Shown here: piece by piece, positions 10,069-21,424 of the stretch
How positions within the stretch are numbered: the stretch's first letter is position 1
Layout of the letters: each line of letters starts with the position of its first letter
NCBI GenBank assembly: GCA_028641055.1
Contig: CM054060.1
Coordinates: forward strand, 317,491,344 to 317,555,343
Source of the DNA: Alopecurus myosuroides
Lineage: Eukaryota; Streptophyta; Magnoliopsida; Poales; Poaceae
Length of the DNA stretch: 64,000 nucleotides
Direction of reading: 5' to 3'
Notes under the pieces: model-generated
The model's input: only the letters and a program-made list of their open reading frames with translations
What the model was told of the DNA's origin: nothing
Database searches by the model: none
Position numbers and translations under genes: made by a program

Positions 10069-13000
10069 GTGATTTTTTTTTAAGATTTAAAATGAATATA
10101 TTAAGCCAGCAAGCCGCCTCGTTAAAAACCTTCCAGTCCCCTTAGGTACCCTGGTAAGGAAAAGAGTGCGTCAGAAACTTGCTACTTCAGGCTACTGCAT
10201 ACCAGAATTTGTACAATCTTCGACGAGCAAACCTACCACGCAGGGCGGGCCTGCACCGTCTAACACGCCACGCTCACGTTTGCCTAATTGCGCTAAGCTA
10301 TGCGCCACCCTATTGCTAGCCCGACTAATCTTACTAAGTTCGAAATCAGGTCTCCCTCGTAGTATAGCTTGTGCCTCCGCAACAACACTCCAGAGAGCAG
10401 AACGATTCACACCTGACGCCCCCAGGAGTGCCACTACATTTGCACAATCTGACTCCAGGATTCCGGGGCCTCGACATCTCGTCTCCATTTGCTGGATCCC
10501 TTCAAAGCAGGCTAGCAGTTCGGCTTTCTCCGCCCTTGCGCAATCCGCCATAGGCTGCCAGGCTGACCAGACCGGGTTCCCAAACTGGTCCCTGGCCATG
10601 ATACCCACGCTCGCCTGTCCAGTTTGAGGATCCCAACTGGCATCAACATTGACCTTCACGGAACCGGTCGGGGGCTTCTTCCACTCTGAGCGCTGAGGAA
10701 CCACCGCGGGGACGACCAGCCGCATCGGGGCCAAAGGTGATTTTCCTTTCTTATTAGATTCTTGGTTAATTCCTTCCAAGGATGTCACATAATTTTGCAA
10801 GAACGTCACTGAGGCATTAATGGGAGCTTTGCCGTCACCGTGGACAACATTATTCCTGTGATGCCACGCTCGCCACAGAAGAAATAGGATCTTAACTCTT
10901 GTGTCCGTGTCCGCTCTTTCCAATATCTGAAATAACCACTCCTCATCTTGAATAGCAAAAACAGATTCTGGGGGTAGACTCCAACACTGCCGCATACCAT
11001 TACGTAATGCTGAGGCCAGTGTACACCGGATTACAGCATGGTGTTCGTCCTCCACATCTTGGCCGCAAATAGAGCACACCGGGCTCACAGTTCGGATTCG
11101 CCGATGTACGTTCACTTTGACCGCCAGAGAATTCGTCGCCAGGCGCCACGCGAAAACCGTCAGTTTCGGAGGTATTGGGCACTTCCAAATGAGGTTCCAA
11201 AACGTTCTATCACCATCCGGCGCACTGCTGCTTTGTCCATTGCTTAGGTCCAGTAGGCGCTGTCTCATTCCAAGTCTGTATGCACTGCGAACAGTAAAAA
11301 CGCCATTCTTTTCCGGGTACCAAGCCACGAAATCATCTGTCGCTCTTCTGGGTAGTTTTAATTGTAGTACGGCATCAGCATCATGTGGAAGAAAAGATGC
11401 ACGTACCTTCCTTTCATCCCAAACGCGGGTTCTAGGAACAATGAGCTCGGATACCCAGCGTAATCTTTCCCTCGTGCGCCGCGCCGAGATCTTTAAAGAT
11501 CCTTCCCGCGGGATACAATTATCTCGCCAGAATTTTACTTGAGACCCATCGCCGATTCTCCATATTGCACCAGATTTTAGAAGCTCCAGACCATGTAAAA
11601 TCCCTTGCCATGATGCAGACGTGTTTTGAATAAAAGTTGTATCCAGTATATTAGCATTTGGGAAATACTTTCCTTTCAACAGTCGAGCGCATAGGCTTTC
11701 AGGGAATTGTATAAGCCTCCAAGCCTGACGTGCCAACAACGCCTGGTTAAAAACCTTCAAATCCCGGAATCCAACACCCCCTTGCCCTTTTGGACGCGTT
11801 ACCTTGTCCCAAGCCAGCCAGTGCATACGCCTCCGACCGTGTTCGTCGTCCCACCAAAAGTTGCGGATAAGCTGTTTTAGGTCCTCAATCAAACCCGCCG
11901 GAAATTTAAAAATTCCCATTGCATAGATCGGCAAAGCTTGCAGCACCGATTTCACCAATGTTTCTTTTGCGCCACTGGATAAGTACTTCTCCATCCAGTC
12001 ATTTAGCCTTTTCTGATATCTCTCATTAATGGTTTTAAATTTCCCTTTATTCATTCTCCCATCTGGAACCGGTAGACCGAGGTACTTTTCTTCAAAAGTT
12101 TCAGTCTCATATCTTAGAATCCCCTTGATGGCAAGCTGTTCCTCCATTGGGCATCCACTTCCGTACATAATTGAGCATTTTCCCAAACTCACTTGCTGCC
12201 CCGTGCTCCTTTCGTATTGATCAAGGGCAGATTTAATAACTGTAGCTTGTTGCACATTTCCTTTGAAGAACAACAAGCTATCGTCGGTGAAGAACAAATG
12301 AGAAATCCCAGCCCCTGTCTACTTACTTTTAGCTCCTTGACCTCTCCTCTAGAAATTTTATCCTGCAATAAACAAGACAGACCATCCGCCACGAATAGAA
12401 ACAGATATGGCGAGAGTGGGTCACCTTGGCGAAGACCACGCGATGGCGTAAAGGAGTCCAGCATGTTTCCATTTAGACGAACTGAGTAGCGTACGGAGGT
12501 AACACACGCCATAATCCACCGTATCCATTTACTATGAAAGCCCAACTTCGTCATCGCTCCTTCTAAGAAACGTCAATCCACCCGATCATAAGCCTTGGCC
12601 ATGTCTAGCTTATAAGCACAAAACTTCGACCTCTCCAAGGAATTACCTTTTATAGCATGTATGCACTCAAACGCGATCAGTGCATTATCCGTAATGAGTC
12701 GCCCTGGGATAAAAGCACTTTGTACCGGGGAAATAATGGACTCCAGAATCGGCCTTAGCCTATCAACCAAACACTTTGAAACTACTTTGTAGACAACATT
12801 GCAAAGACTTATGGGTCGGTAGTCCTTTAACCCTTGCGGGTCATTTGTCTTCGGAATCAGGACGATGGCAGTTTCATTCACGTGATCCGGCATGGTGCCG
12901 TCCTCAAAGAAACGTTGCACAGCTGCCACCACATCCTCCTTCAAAATACCCCAATTTCTCTGCAGGAATCTTGCCGGAAAGCCGTCTGGTCCCGGCGCTT

Positions 13001-13332
13001 TTAGCGGTCCGATTTGAAACAAAGCATCAGCAATATCCTTCTCTGAAAACGGTGCACATAATTTCCCATTCATATCCTCATCCACGCAGGTCCGCACACG
13101 ATCAATAACAATGTTTGGATCCAAACCTTCCTCTCTTGTGTAAAGATTGCGGAAAAAATCAGTCGCCATATTCTCAATTTCTTCTTTGTTCGTGGCCCAT
13201 GACCCATCAGTCCTCTTCAGTTTCGACACTCTATTCTTTTTCTGTCGCCCTGACGCTTTTCGATGGAAATACCGTGTATTTCGGTCTCCATCTCTCAGCC
13301 AATCAATCCGGGAGCGCTGAAGCCACATGAGT
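10069..13332 (-). pseudogene. LINE retrotransposon, 3' part: reverse transcriptase and RNase H
   Basis: This is the 3' part of an L1-type plant LINE on the minus strand, ending in a poly-A tail seen as T-run 10072-10081. The RT is recognisable from the DGFPARFLQ, YRPISLCNVVYK, QSAFIPGR, GLRQGDPLSPYLF and FTDDSLLFF motifs (usual catalytic motif FADD). A zinc-finger-like CPIPPKL...C...H region and a C-terminal RNase H (start NVDASWD, then SDCANVV, ending ASNRVAHSLAQ) follow. It is broken by a TGA at 12573-12575 where related elements have Trp, and by a frameshift near 12300. G1 inserted at 13333 separates it from its endonuclease part at 25434-26115. Confidence 0.93.
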
Positions 13333-13885
13333 TGTCGGATATATACCGTATAGGGGTATACAAGATGGTAGTCATTGTGCCTGGTTACCAGGGTGGCCCA
13401 TGTGGTAATGGGCTATGGTCCATTGGGCGGCCCAGTAACTTGACGCACAGAAGCCGGATTCTAGAAGAACCCGGATCACGGCCCGTGTGATCTGGCTTGG
13501 AGGAGAAGACGGATTCCTTACTTTCCAAGTTATAGTTACCGTAGTCTTCTAGGTTTCCTATTCTGTAAGCCCTAATCCGGCTATTATATAAAGCCGGACG
13601 GGAGATAAACAAAACAACCAACGAATAACAGAGAGAAGCCGTAGGCTAACTCGCCGAGAAGTTGATCCTCCGCGAGTAGCTAGATCTAAACCTCACATTG
13701 TAATCCTGTTTACAGGCTTAGTCCTGATTAGTGAGAAGTGCAGGAGTAGGCACGTCGTACTGTCGCGACGTACCGAACCTGGGTAAATCCTGTGTTCACT
13801 GTCCACCACGCGATCTCGTTACCCCACGTCTCTACCGTAGTCTCATGGCACCCCCGTCTATGAAAACTACTACGATGTCTCGACA
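13333..13885 (+). repeat. G1 5' LTR
   Basis: It starts TGTCGGATATATACCG and ends ATGTCTCGACA. It differs from the 3' LTR (24881-25433) at about three positions. It carries the promoter, and its last 41 bases already contain gag-frame ATG codons. Confidence 0.95.
13585..13592 (+). promoter_or_regulatory. G1 LTR TATA box
   Basis: TATATAAA, in the context ctattatataaagccgg, about 300 bp before the LTR end. It is conserved in the 3' LTR and in G2. Transcription would start about 30 bp downstream. Confidence 0.7.
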
Positions 13886-16800
13886 GTTGGCGCCCACCGT
13901 GGGGCAAACGACGTCAGGCGTGAAGTTCCGATCTGGGATACTTGGCGGAATCGGAAGATCAATCACTGTCGGAAGCTTGGAATTCAACGATGATGTCGGA
14001 CGCTTCCTCGACAACGGATCCTACATACCGGCGCAAAACCATCTGGTAAGTGCCTACGTGTTACCGATAGGTTCTGCTAACATCTTTATCGGACTAACTG
14101 CAGAAGCAATGGGGTTTTGCGGTGGAAGCAAATTTATCCCACCCGCCCTATACCCAGTCGAGGATGACTATGATACCGGATTCTGCTCAGATCGCCGACA
14201 AAAAAGTGACACACACTTTATCGGCATGGTGCAGTCCGAAGTCGCCGAAAACACGGATGACGTAAATACCGTGCAAGAGGTAGACAACAACACACCCGTC
14301 ACAGAGACGGAAGACCTGACACCCGTCATACAGGCGGAAGATCCGACATCCGTCAACGAGACGATGAACTCGGAAGCAGAATCCGTACTAGCCGCCATTG
14401 AGGCAAGATTAGAGTCGGAAACTGGATCAGAGGATTTTGATTCCGAAGACGAAGACGTGGATGCCTTCGAAAGGAAAGTTAAATCTTTTCAAGAGGGATT
14501 CCATGAAGTGCTACTGGCGAAACCAGCTGATACCACGGACGCCGGCAGCCAGGAAAGCCCTAAAACCCCTCCGCCCGAGGAAGAGAGAGAAGACGGAGAA
14601 ACTTCTCCGGTATTTCCTAATGTCAAGGAATTGACAGAGGATGAGCCTGTCAAAAAGCCTCCCTCTTCCAAGAAAAAGAATCGTGCTGCTAAGAAACTCC
14701 AATACAAAATCCGGAAGAAAAAATCAGCTGATCAAGTTGAGGAAAACCTGGAAGTAGGAGATGCTAGCGGAACAAAGACTGCGGAGAAGAAAATCAAAGA
14801 AATCCTTGTTCCGCCAATGACGGAACAGGAAGAGCAAGAGCTGTTGCAAACGCCAGTGGGAGCAAATGAACCCCCTGAGATGCTGGAAGCCAGGAGGCAA
14901 GCTTTCCAAAGGCAACAGCAACATCTACTCAGATCTCGGCAACACCTCCAAAAAACCCAGGATGACATTAAGCTCATGAAGGAAGAAATAGAGGAGTACG
15001 AGAGAAATAATAGATCTGGCATTAAGCCTACAAGGTTACCCGGAATCGTCAGACCGGAAGTACTGCCACCAAAAGAAAGGTTTCACAACCCATCTTGGCA
15101 AAAGCAGGTAAACGGCAAAGATGCCAGAGGCGAACCAATTTATAAAACCGCAGCAGAAAACGCGGAAGCAGCGTTCGCCATCCTGAACAATGATCTGTAC
15201 TCCAACGGTGAAAAACTTCAAGGGGTGTATGCTTTCCTAGGAAAAGCATTGCAACAACAACAGCGGGCCCAAGAGCGATCAGGAAGACTGCAGGATAACT
15301 CCGCCCTATGCAAAACAGCTACTTGCGCCGCTGGAGCACCTGGACCAGAGGAACCTGGAGATTCAGACAATTCAAAGGATAAAAAAGAGGATCCGAGAAA
15401 AGACAAGAAAAACCCCGACAATAGGGATGAAGCGTCCCGAACCGGATCCCATCCCCCGAAAGGTGGACTTAAACCCCACGATCGGGAAGAAAAATACCGG
15501 AATGACGGCAAAATAATGCCACCTCCGAGAAACCCAGCTGAGAAAGCCGGAAGATACGATACACCTCACAGACGTGAGAGATCCCGGACACCCCCTAAGG
15601 ATAAAGAAAGGCACAGGAGCAGGACTCCGCCTAATCCAAAAGGACGTGATCATGGAAGAGATAGGTACAATCCCGGAAAAGCGCGTATGCGCAACAATGG
15701 AAAAGAAAGGAGTAGATCCCCTTCTGTCCATTCAGCCGGAAGATATTCCGCGCACATTGATAGAGCGGAGAAGGATGACCTATACTTTGGTCCTAAGTGT
15801 TTCACTGATAGGATCCGAAGGATAACCCTGCATTCTAGCTTCGCCAAAGTTGGTCCAACCTACCAAAAATATACCGGCAGCACAAACCCGGACACCTGGC
15901 TCTCAGACTATTATACAGCCGTCCAGATCAACAATGGGACAGACCTGGAAGCTGTCAAGTTTCTTCCCCTAATGTTGTTGGACGGAGCCAGGGATTGGAT
16001 CAATGGATTACCATCAAGAACTGTTGACAGCTGGGATGATATGGCTAGAGTATTCACTTAGCATTTCCGGGGAACGTACAAACGCCCGAACAGCATCAAC
16101 CAGCTGAACCGCTGCACCCAATTTGAGGATGAACCATACGTGGATTTCATCTCCAGATGGACGGCAATGAAGAATAGTTGCTCTGGAGTAACTGACGTAC
16201 AAGCAATGCATGCTTTCGTCAATGGCCTAAAACCCGGACTTGTACCGTTCATGGTTGGTTCCAAACAGCACAAAGATCTCGGATCTATGCTTACAACCGC
16301 CAATGAACACGCTGCAGCCGAAGACGACATCAGAGCAAGAGGAGGCAATATCGACACACTGATACTTGCCAAGAAAACCCCTCGTTCTGACAAAAAAAGG
16401 AACTCCAGAAACAGCGACAAAACCCAAAGAGGTCAATATAGCCTTTGGAAGTGAGAAAGGGAATAAGTGGAAAGGACGCAGTCCAGATCCAATCAACTAC
16501 ACTCCAAAAGAGTGGGAGAGGATTAAGTCGGAACCCTGTGTCCACCATTCACAATTTGGGAAACCCACCCATACAAACGCACAATGCCGGCTGAATAAGC
16601 ACATGAAAGGCAGTGCAGGATCCGGAAATAAGGGGAAGGGTTCCAAAAGGAAACCCACCAAACAAAAGCCAGAAGCTGAAAAAGAAGATAGTGAATCGGA
16701 CACTGATGAAAAAATCCAGGAACAACAGCGAAAGGGTGAACCCAAATTTCCGAGAGTTGATGGAGAAGCAATGCTAACATTCCTGGCAACTCCGTCAGCA

Positions 16801-17562
16801 AAGGTGGCCAAAAGAACACTTCGAGAAATAAACGCGGTTGTTCCGGCAACCCCGAAATTCTTGAAGTACTCCAACACACCAATTACCTGGGATCAGTCTG
16901 ATCATCCCGGGAATATCCCTGAACCCGGCACACAAGCTCTTGTCGTAAGCCCTATTGTCCAGAACACTAGGCTAAGAAGAGTGCTGATGGATGGAGGATC
17001 CATCATTAACATAATGTACTTGGATACACTGAAGCATCTGAAGATTTCCGAGTCCCAGCTCAATTACAGCAACATGCGCTTCCACGGCATTGTTCCTGGC
17101 AGACAAGCACGATCCCTAGGAGAAATTTCCCTAGATGTCACCTTCGGAGATAAAGATCACTTCCGGCAGGAAAAAGTATCCTTCGAAGTAGTGTCGTTCG
17201 AAAGCGTGTATCACGCAATACTCGGACGTCCAGCTTTCGCCAAATTCATGGCAAGATCCTGTTATATCTATAACAAGCTGAAAATGCCAGGACCCAAAGG
17301 AGGAGTAATCACCATAGCCGGTGATTTCAAGCTAGCAAATGAGTTGGAGAAAGAAAACGCCCTTTGCGCTCAGAGAGTCATAGCAAAGGAAGAACTGAAG
17401 GAATTGGCCAAGGAGGTATCGCCGACAGAAATGCCGGCAGGAAAAGAAACCCGGAAGCCAACAGACAGCTTCAAGACGTCCGAGAATACAAGACAGGTAA
17501 TCCTAGATCCCAAAGATCCGACAAAATTTGTCGTCGTAGGGACTGGGATGACTGACAAATAG
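13845..17562 (+). pseudogene. G1 gag-protease, broken by a stop and a frameshift
   Basis: Gag forms the particle; the aspartic protease matures it. Three in-frame ATGs (13845, 13860, 13875) lie in the LTR end. There is a long charged N-terminal region with acidic and basic runs, a retrotransposon gag core (about 15840-16330), a CxxH...HxxxxC-type knuckle near 16530-16600, and the protease motif DGGSI near 16990 (G2 has DGGSS). Two lesions are seen by comparison with G2: CAG to TAG at 16059-16061 in the gag core, and one extra A in the A-run 16392-16398, which shifts frame. The second half (16399-17562) stays open. The frame ends in TAG at 17560-17562, as in G2. Confidence 0.9.
13888..13905 (+). 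promoter_or_regulatory. G1 primer-binding site
   Basis: TGGCGCCCACCGTGGGGC starts two bases after the LTR. This type is usually assigned to a tRNA-Arg primer in Tat/Ogre-type elements (from memory). It is read in frame as part of gag. Confidence 0.8.
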
Positions 17563-17625
17563 GAAGGCGAGCTCATCGAGTTCCTCCGTGAGAACTGGGA
17601 TATTTTTGCCTGGTGTCCAGCTGAC

Positions 17626-20600
17626 ATGCCAGGCGTACCCAGGGAACTTGCTGAGCACCAACTCAAGGTGATTCCAGGATCAAAACCCGTCAAACAAGGT
17701 CTCCGTCGATTTGACGGAAGAAGACGAAAGGCTATTGGCAAGGAAATTATCCGGCTTTTGGCAGCAGATTTCATCCAGGAAGTAATCCACACTGAATGGT
17801 CCGCAAATCCGGTATTAGTACCAAAGAAAGACACTACTGCTCTTAGAATGTGTATAGATTACACAGGCTTGAACAAATTGTGTCCGAAAGATAGGTTTGC
17901 GTTACCGCGAATCGATCAAATAATAGATGCCACTGCAGGCTCTGAGCTTTTGTGCTTTTTGGATGCATACTCCGGGTACCACCAAATACGCATGAAAAAG
18001 GAAGATCAAATTAAGACTTCTTTCATAACCCCATACGGGACGTATTACTACGTAACCATGCCATTTGGCCTGAAGAACGCAGGTGCAACCTACCAGCGTT
18101 GCATGCAACGTTGTTTGCATAGTCAAATTGGCAAAAACGTCCATGTTTACGTGGACGATATTGCTGTTGTAACCAAGGAAAAAGATACACTCCTTGAGGA
18201 TTTGCGAGAAACTTTTGAAAACTTGCGCACTTACAAGATGAAGTTAAATCCATCTAAGTGTGTATTCGGGGTTCCCTCAGGAAAACTTCTGGGTTTCATC
18301 GTTTCTCACAGAGGAATAGAAGTTAACCCAGAAAAGATCAAAGCCATCTTGAACATCTCAAAGCCTACGTGCGTAAAAGATGTTCAAAGATTGACGGGTT
18401 CCGCCGCTGCCGTCAGCAGATTTATTAGTCGGCTGGGGGATAAAGCCCTACCACTCTACAAGTTGCTGAAGAAATCTGATAAATTTGAATGGACAGAAGA
18501 GGCCGATGCAGCGTTAACTCAACTAAAGGAAACTTTGATGAATGCTCCGATCTTGGCATCCCCAAAAGACGAAGAACCCATGTTACTGTACCTTACGGCT
18601 ACAAACCGGGTTATTAGTGCCGTAATTGTTGTGGAACGGAAGAAGGATGAACAAAGCATACCAGATCAGCATCCAGTGTATTACATAAGCGAAGTTTTCT
18701 CCGAATCCAAACAAAGGTACACGCATTATCAGAAACTGGCATATGGTGTATTTTTCGCATCTAGAAAACTGCGCCATTACTTCCAAGTGCATTCCATAAC
18801 AGTGGTATGTAAAGCACCACTAGGGAATATAATAAACAATGCGGAGGCAACTGGCCGGGTAGCCAAATGGGGTATCAAGCTAGCGGCCTTCGACATTAAG
18901 TACCAGCCAAGGACGGCAATAAAATCCCAGGTGTTGACAGACTTTGTCGCCGACTGGACGGAAGCAATGGAGAAAACACCAATGCCGGAGTCCGAGTACT
19001 GGATCATGCACTTTGACGGATCCAAGATGAAGGAGGGCGCTGGAGCTGGTGTAGTTTTAAAATCCCCTAAGGGAGACACAATGGAGTACGTATTGCAAAT
19101 ACATTTCAACGCCAGTAACAACGTGGCACAATACGAAGCTTTGCTTCATGGCTTGCATATTGCAAAAGAAATAGGAGTAAAACGCATTTTATGCTATGGT
19201 GACTCGGATTTGGTACAGCATCAACTTAACCAAACCTGGGACGCCAAAAGCCCTATAATAGCCGAATACCGGAGAACGGTGGACGAATTCGCCATCTGTT
19301 TCTTTGGATTCGAGGTACTCCACATCAAAAGGGAGGAAAATTGGAACGCGGATGCGTTAGCCCGCATGGGATCAGAAAGGGTAAAAACTCTACCACCAGG
19401 GGTATTCGTTCAGCATTTGCATGAGCCATCCATAAAAGGCGGAGACGTTGATTATCCTCTGGCTTTCGAATCCATTGAAGTTATGCTTGTTAAACCAGAT
19501 TGGACGATTCCATATTTAAACTTCTTAGTCAATCAGAAGTACCCGGAAGAAGCAGATGAAGTCTTGCGAAGACAAATACAGCGTCGATGCAAAGGATACA
19601 CGGTAATTGATAACTGCCTGTATAAACGCAGTACTTCCGGAATTTTTCTGAGGTGTATCTCACCAGAAGAAGGAAGAGAAATACTGGAAGAAATCCATGC
19701 TGGAGATTGCGGACATCATGCTCAATCAAAAAGCATAGTTAAAAAAGCATTCCGAGCTGGGTTTTTCTGGTTAACAGCCAAGACATACGCTGAGCGCATA
19801 GTTAATACATGTGCAGGGTGTCAATATTACGCCAAACAGACTAATTTGCCGGCCCAAGCACTCAAAACTATCCCCATTACGTGGTCGTTTGCGGTCTGGG
19901 GGCTAGATATGATGGAACCGTTCAAAACTGCAAGAGGCGGACTTACTCATCTGCTAGTAGCAGTGGATAAGTATACCAAATGGGTTGAAGCCAAACCCAT
20001 CAAAAAGCTGGATGGTGCAACCGCCAGAAATTTCATCATTGACTCGGTGATGAGATACGGTGTTCCAGACAGCATAATAACCGACAACGGGACAAATTTC
20101 TCCATTGGAGAGTTGGCAAGATATTGTCGACAAACGGGAATCCGCCTAGATCTAGCATCTGTGGCACACCCGCAATCTAATGGACAGGTCGAGCGAATGA
20201 ATAGCTCAATCCTGCAAGGAATACGCCCAAGACTCGAATCTCCTCTTCACAGAGCAGCCGGAGCATGGGTAGAAGAGCTACCTTCCATGATTTGGAGTAT
20301 TCGAACAACGCCAAACAGGTCAACTGGGCAAACCCCGTTTTTCCTAGTTTATGGCGCGGAAGCTATTCTTCCAACGGACATGATCCATGATAGCCCAAGA
20401 GTGCAAGATTTCGACGAATCAGATGCTGAAGAAGCACGACAGGATGCCGTTGATCTTCTAGAAGAGGAACGAGAGCTTGTGCTTCAAAGATCAGCCATTT
20501 ACCAGCAAGGTTTGCGACGGTACCATAGTCGGAAAATCAGGCATCATTCTTTTAAAGAAGGTGACCTAGTGCTGAGGCTGGTGCAGCAAAGGAAGCATAA

Positions 20601-20796
20601 ATTAGCCCCAGTATGGGAAGGACCATTTGTCATAAGTAAAGCCATGAAGAATGGATCATATTATCTTGTCGACATTCGAGATACGGAAGATGATCCCGAG
20701 AAGCCGAATCGCAAAAGAAAGAGAAAGATAGATGATGAGCTAGGAGAGACAAAGAGGCCTTGGAGCATCCAGCAGTTGCGTCCCTTCTATACTTAG
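17626..20796 (+). CDS. G1 pol: reverse transcriptase, RNase H, second RNase H, integrase
   Basis: The 1056-residue frame is open, from the first ATG after the UAG; it is also open back to 17563, in frame with protease. Numbered from that Met: RT with FLDAYSGYHQI, MPFGLKNAGATYQ and catalytic YVDD at 175-178; a first, connection-type RNase H around 310-445; a second RNase H with Asp464, Glu505, Asp526 and Asp576; an integrase zinc-binding H-H-C-C (about 691-732); a catalytic core with Asp761, Asp820 and Glu856, giving the D-D-35-E spacing; and a C-terminal region ending QLRPFYT. All catalytic residues are present. With no gag start of its own, expression probably needs readthrough of the UAG or re-initiation. 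Confidence 0.93.
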   Translation: MPGVPRELAEHQLKVIPGSKPVKQGLRRFDGRRRKAIGKEIIRLLAADFIQEVIHTEWSANPVLVPKKDTTALRMCIDYTGLNKLCPKDRFALPRIDQIIDATAGSELLCFLDAYSGYHQIRMKKEDQIKTSFITPYGTYYYVTMPFGLKNAGATYQRCMQRCLHSQIGKNVHVYVDDIAVVTKEKDTLLEDLRETFENLRTYKMKLNPSKCVFGVPSGKLLGFIVSHRGIEVNPEKIKAILNISKPTCVKDVQRLTGSAAAVSRFISRLGDKALPLYKLLKKSDKFEWTEEADAALTQLKETLMNAPILASPKDEEPMLLYLTATNRVISAVIVVERKKDEQSIPDQHPVYYISEVFSESKQRYTHYQKLAYGVFFASRKLRHYFQVHSITVVCKAPLGNIINNAEATGRVAKWGIKLAAFDIKYQPRTAIKSQVLTDFVADWTEAMEKTPMPESEYWIMHFDGSKMKEGAGAGVVLKSPKGDTMEYVLQIHFNASNNVAQYEALLHGLHIAKEIGVKRILCYGDSDLVQHQLNQTWDAKSPIIAEYRRTVDEFAICFFGFEVLHIKREENWNADALARMGSERVKTLPPGVFVQHLHEPSIKGGDVDYPLAFESIEVMLVKPDWTIPYLNFLVNQKYPEEADEVLRRQIQRRCKGYTVIDNCLYKRSTSGIFLRCISPEEGREILEEIHAGDCGHHAQSKSIVKKAFRAGFFWLTAKTYAERIVNTCAGCQYYAKQTNLPAQALKTIPITWSFAVWGLDMMEPFKTARGGLTHLLVAVDKYTKWVEAKPIKKLDGATARNFIIDSVMRYGVPDSIITDNGTNFSIGELARYCRQTGIRLDLASVAHPQSNGQVERMNSSILQGIRPRLESPLHRAAGAWVEELPSMIWSIRTTPNRSTGQTPFFLVYGAEAILPTDMIHDSPRVQDFDESDAEEARQDAVDLLEEERELVLQRSAIYQQGLRRYHSRKIRHHSFKEGDLVLRLVQQRKHKLAPVWEGPFVISKAMKNGSYYLVDIRDTEDDPEKPNRKRKRKIDDELGETKRPWSIQQLRPFYT

Positions 20797-21424
20797 TTCA
20801 ATATCTATGTAAACATCTTTTGAGATCATGAAATAAAGTTGTTGGAATTCTGATATCCGTGTTTTTACAAGTTCACTAAAGTACGAAACATGGTTCCACC
20901 TTATCTATTTCCCAATGATCTTACAAAATACTCAATGTTAACCCGAATTGTGCCTGCGTGCTCGGTGTTAAAAAACTGAATGATTTCAGCCTGCTAATGG
21001 CTAAAGGAAACTCGGATTGTGCCTGCGTGCCCAAGTTTCAAAAAATTCCTTAAAAATTCTCTAAGCATTACCTGATCGATCGTGTGTTGGGTCACTGAAG
21101 CTAGTTTGTAAAAAAATGTCTTTAGTATGATCCATGCTCCTGAGTTTGAACTGATTGGTTGTACCCAGTTACTCAGCATGATGCTTCATGATACTATTGC
21201 GTCATTTTTTCAACACTAAGGACAGTTAAAACACATATGCCAGAGAACTTAGAAGATAAGGGAATAATCAAACCCGAAAATCTTGCAAGGAATTTCATAG
21301 TTCAAAGCTGCAAAAGGCGGAGTTCTTGTTTTCACAAACGAAATAGAAGCATTACAATATGAATTACATTGTAAAAATAGTGCTCCTATTATATAAATCC
21401 ACCATCCATGTCAAGTGCAGTCCT
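20797..21424. other. G1 spacer between the convergent pol and antisense genes
   Basis: This non-coding DNA lies between the 3' ends of pol (+) and the antisense gene (-). An AATAAA at about 20832 could serve the sense mRNA. A motif, TTGTGCCTGCGTGC, occurs twice, near 20948 and 21016. Related, partly decayed copies are at the equivalent place in G2 (43617-44232), so the spacer is conserved between copies. Confidence 0.6.

Noticed and set aside
10192..12297. Host RNase H or reverse-transcriptase-like gene
   Set aside because: It is continuous with endonuclease and RT motifs of one LINE, has a poly-A end, a stop and a frameshift.
16392..16398. Programmed frameshift at the A7 run in G1 gag
   Set aside because: G2 has six A at this place and reads through without a shift. 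The extra A in G1 is more simply a replication error.
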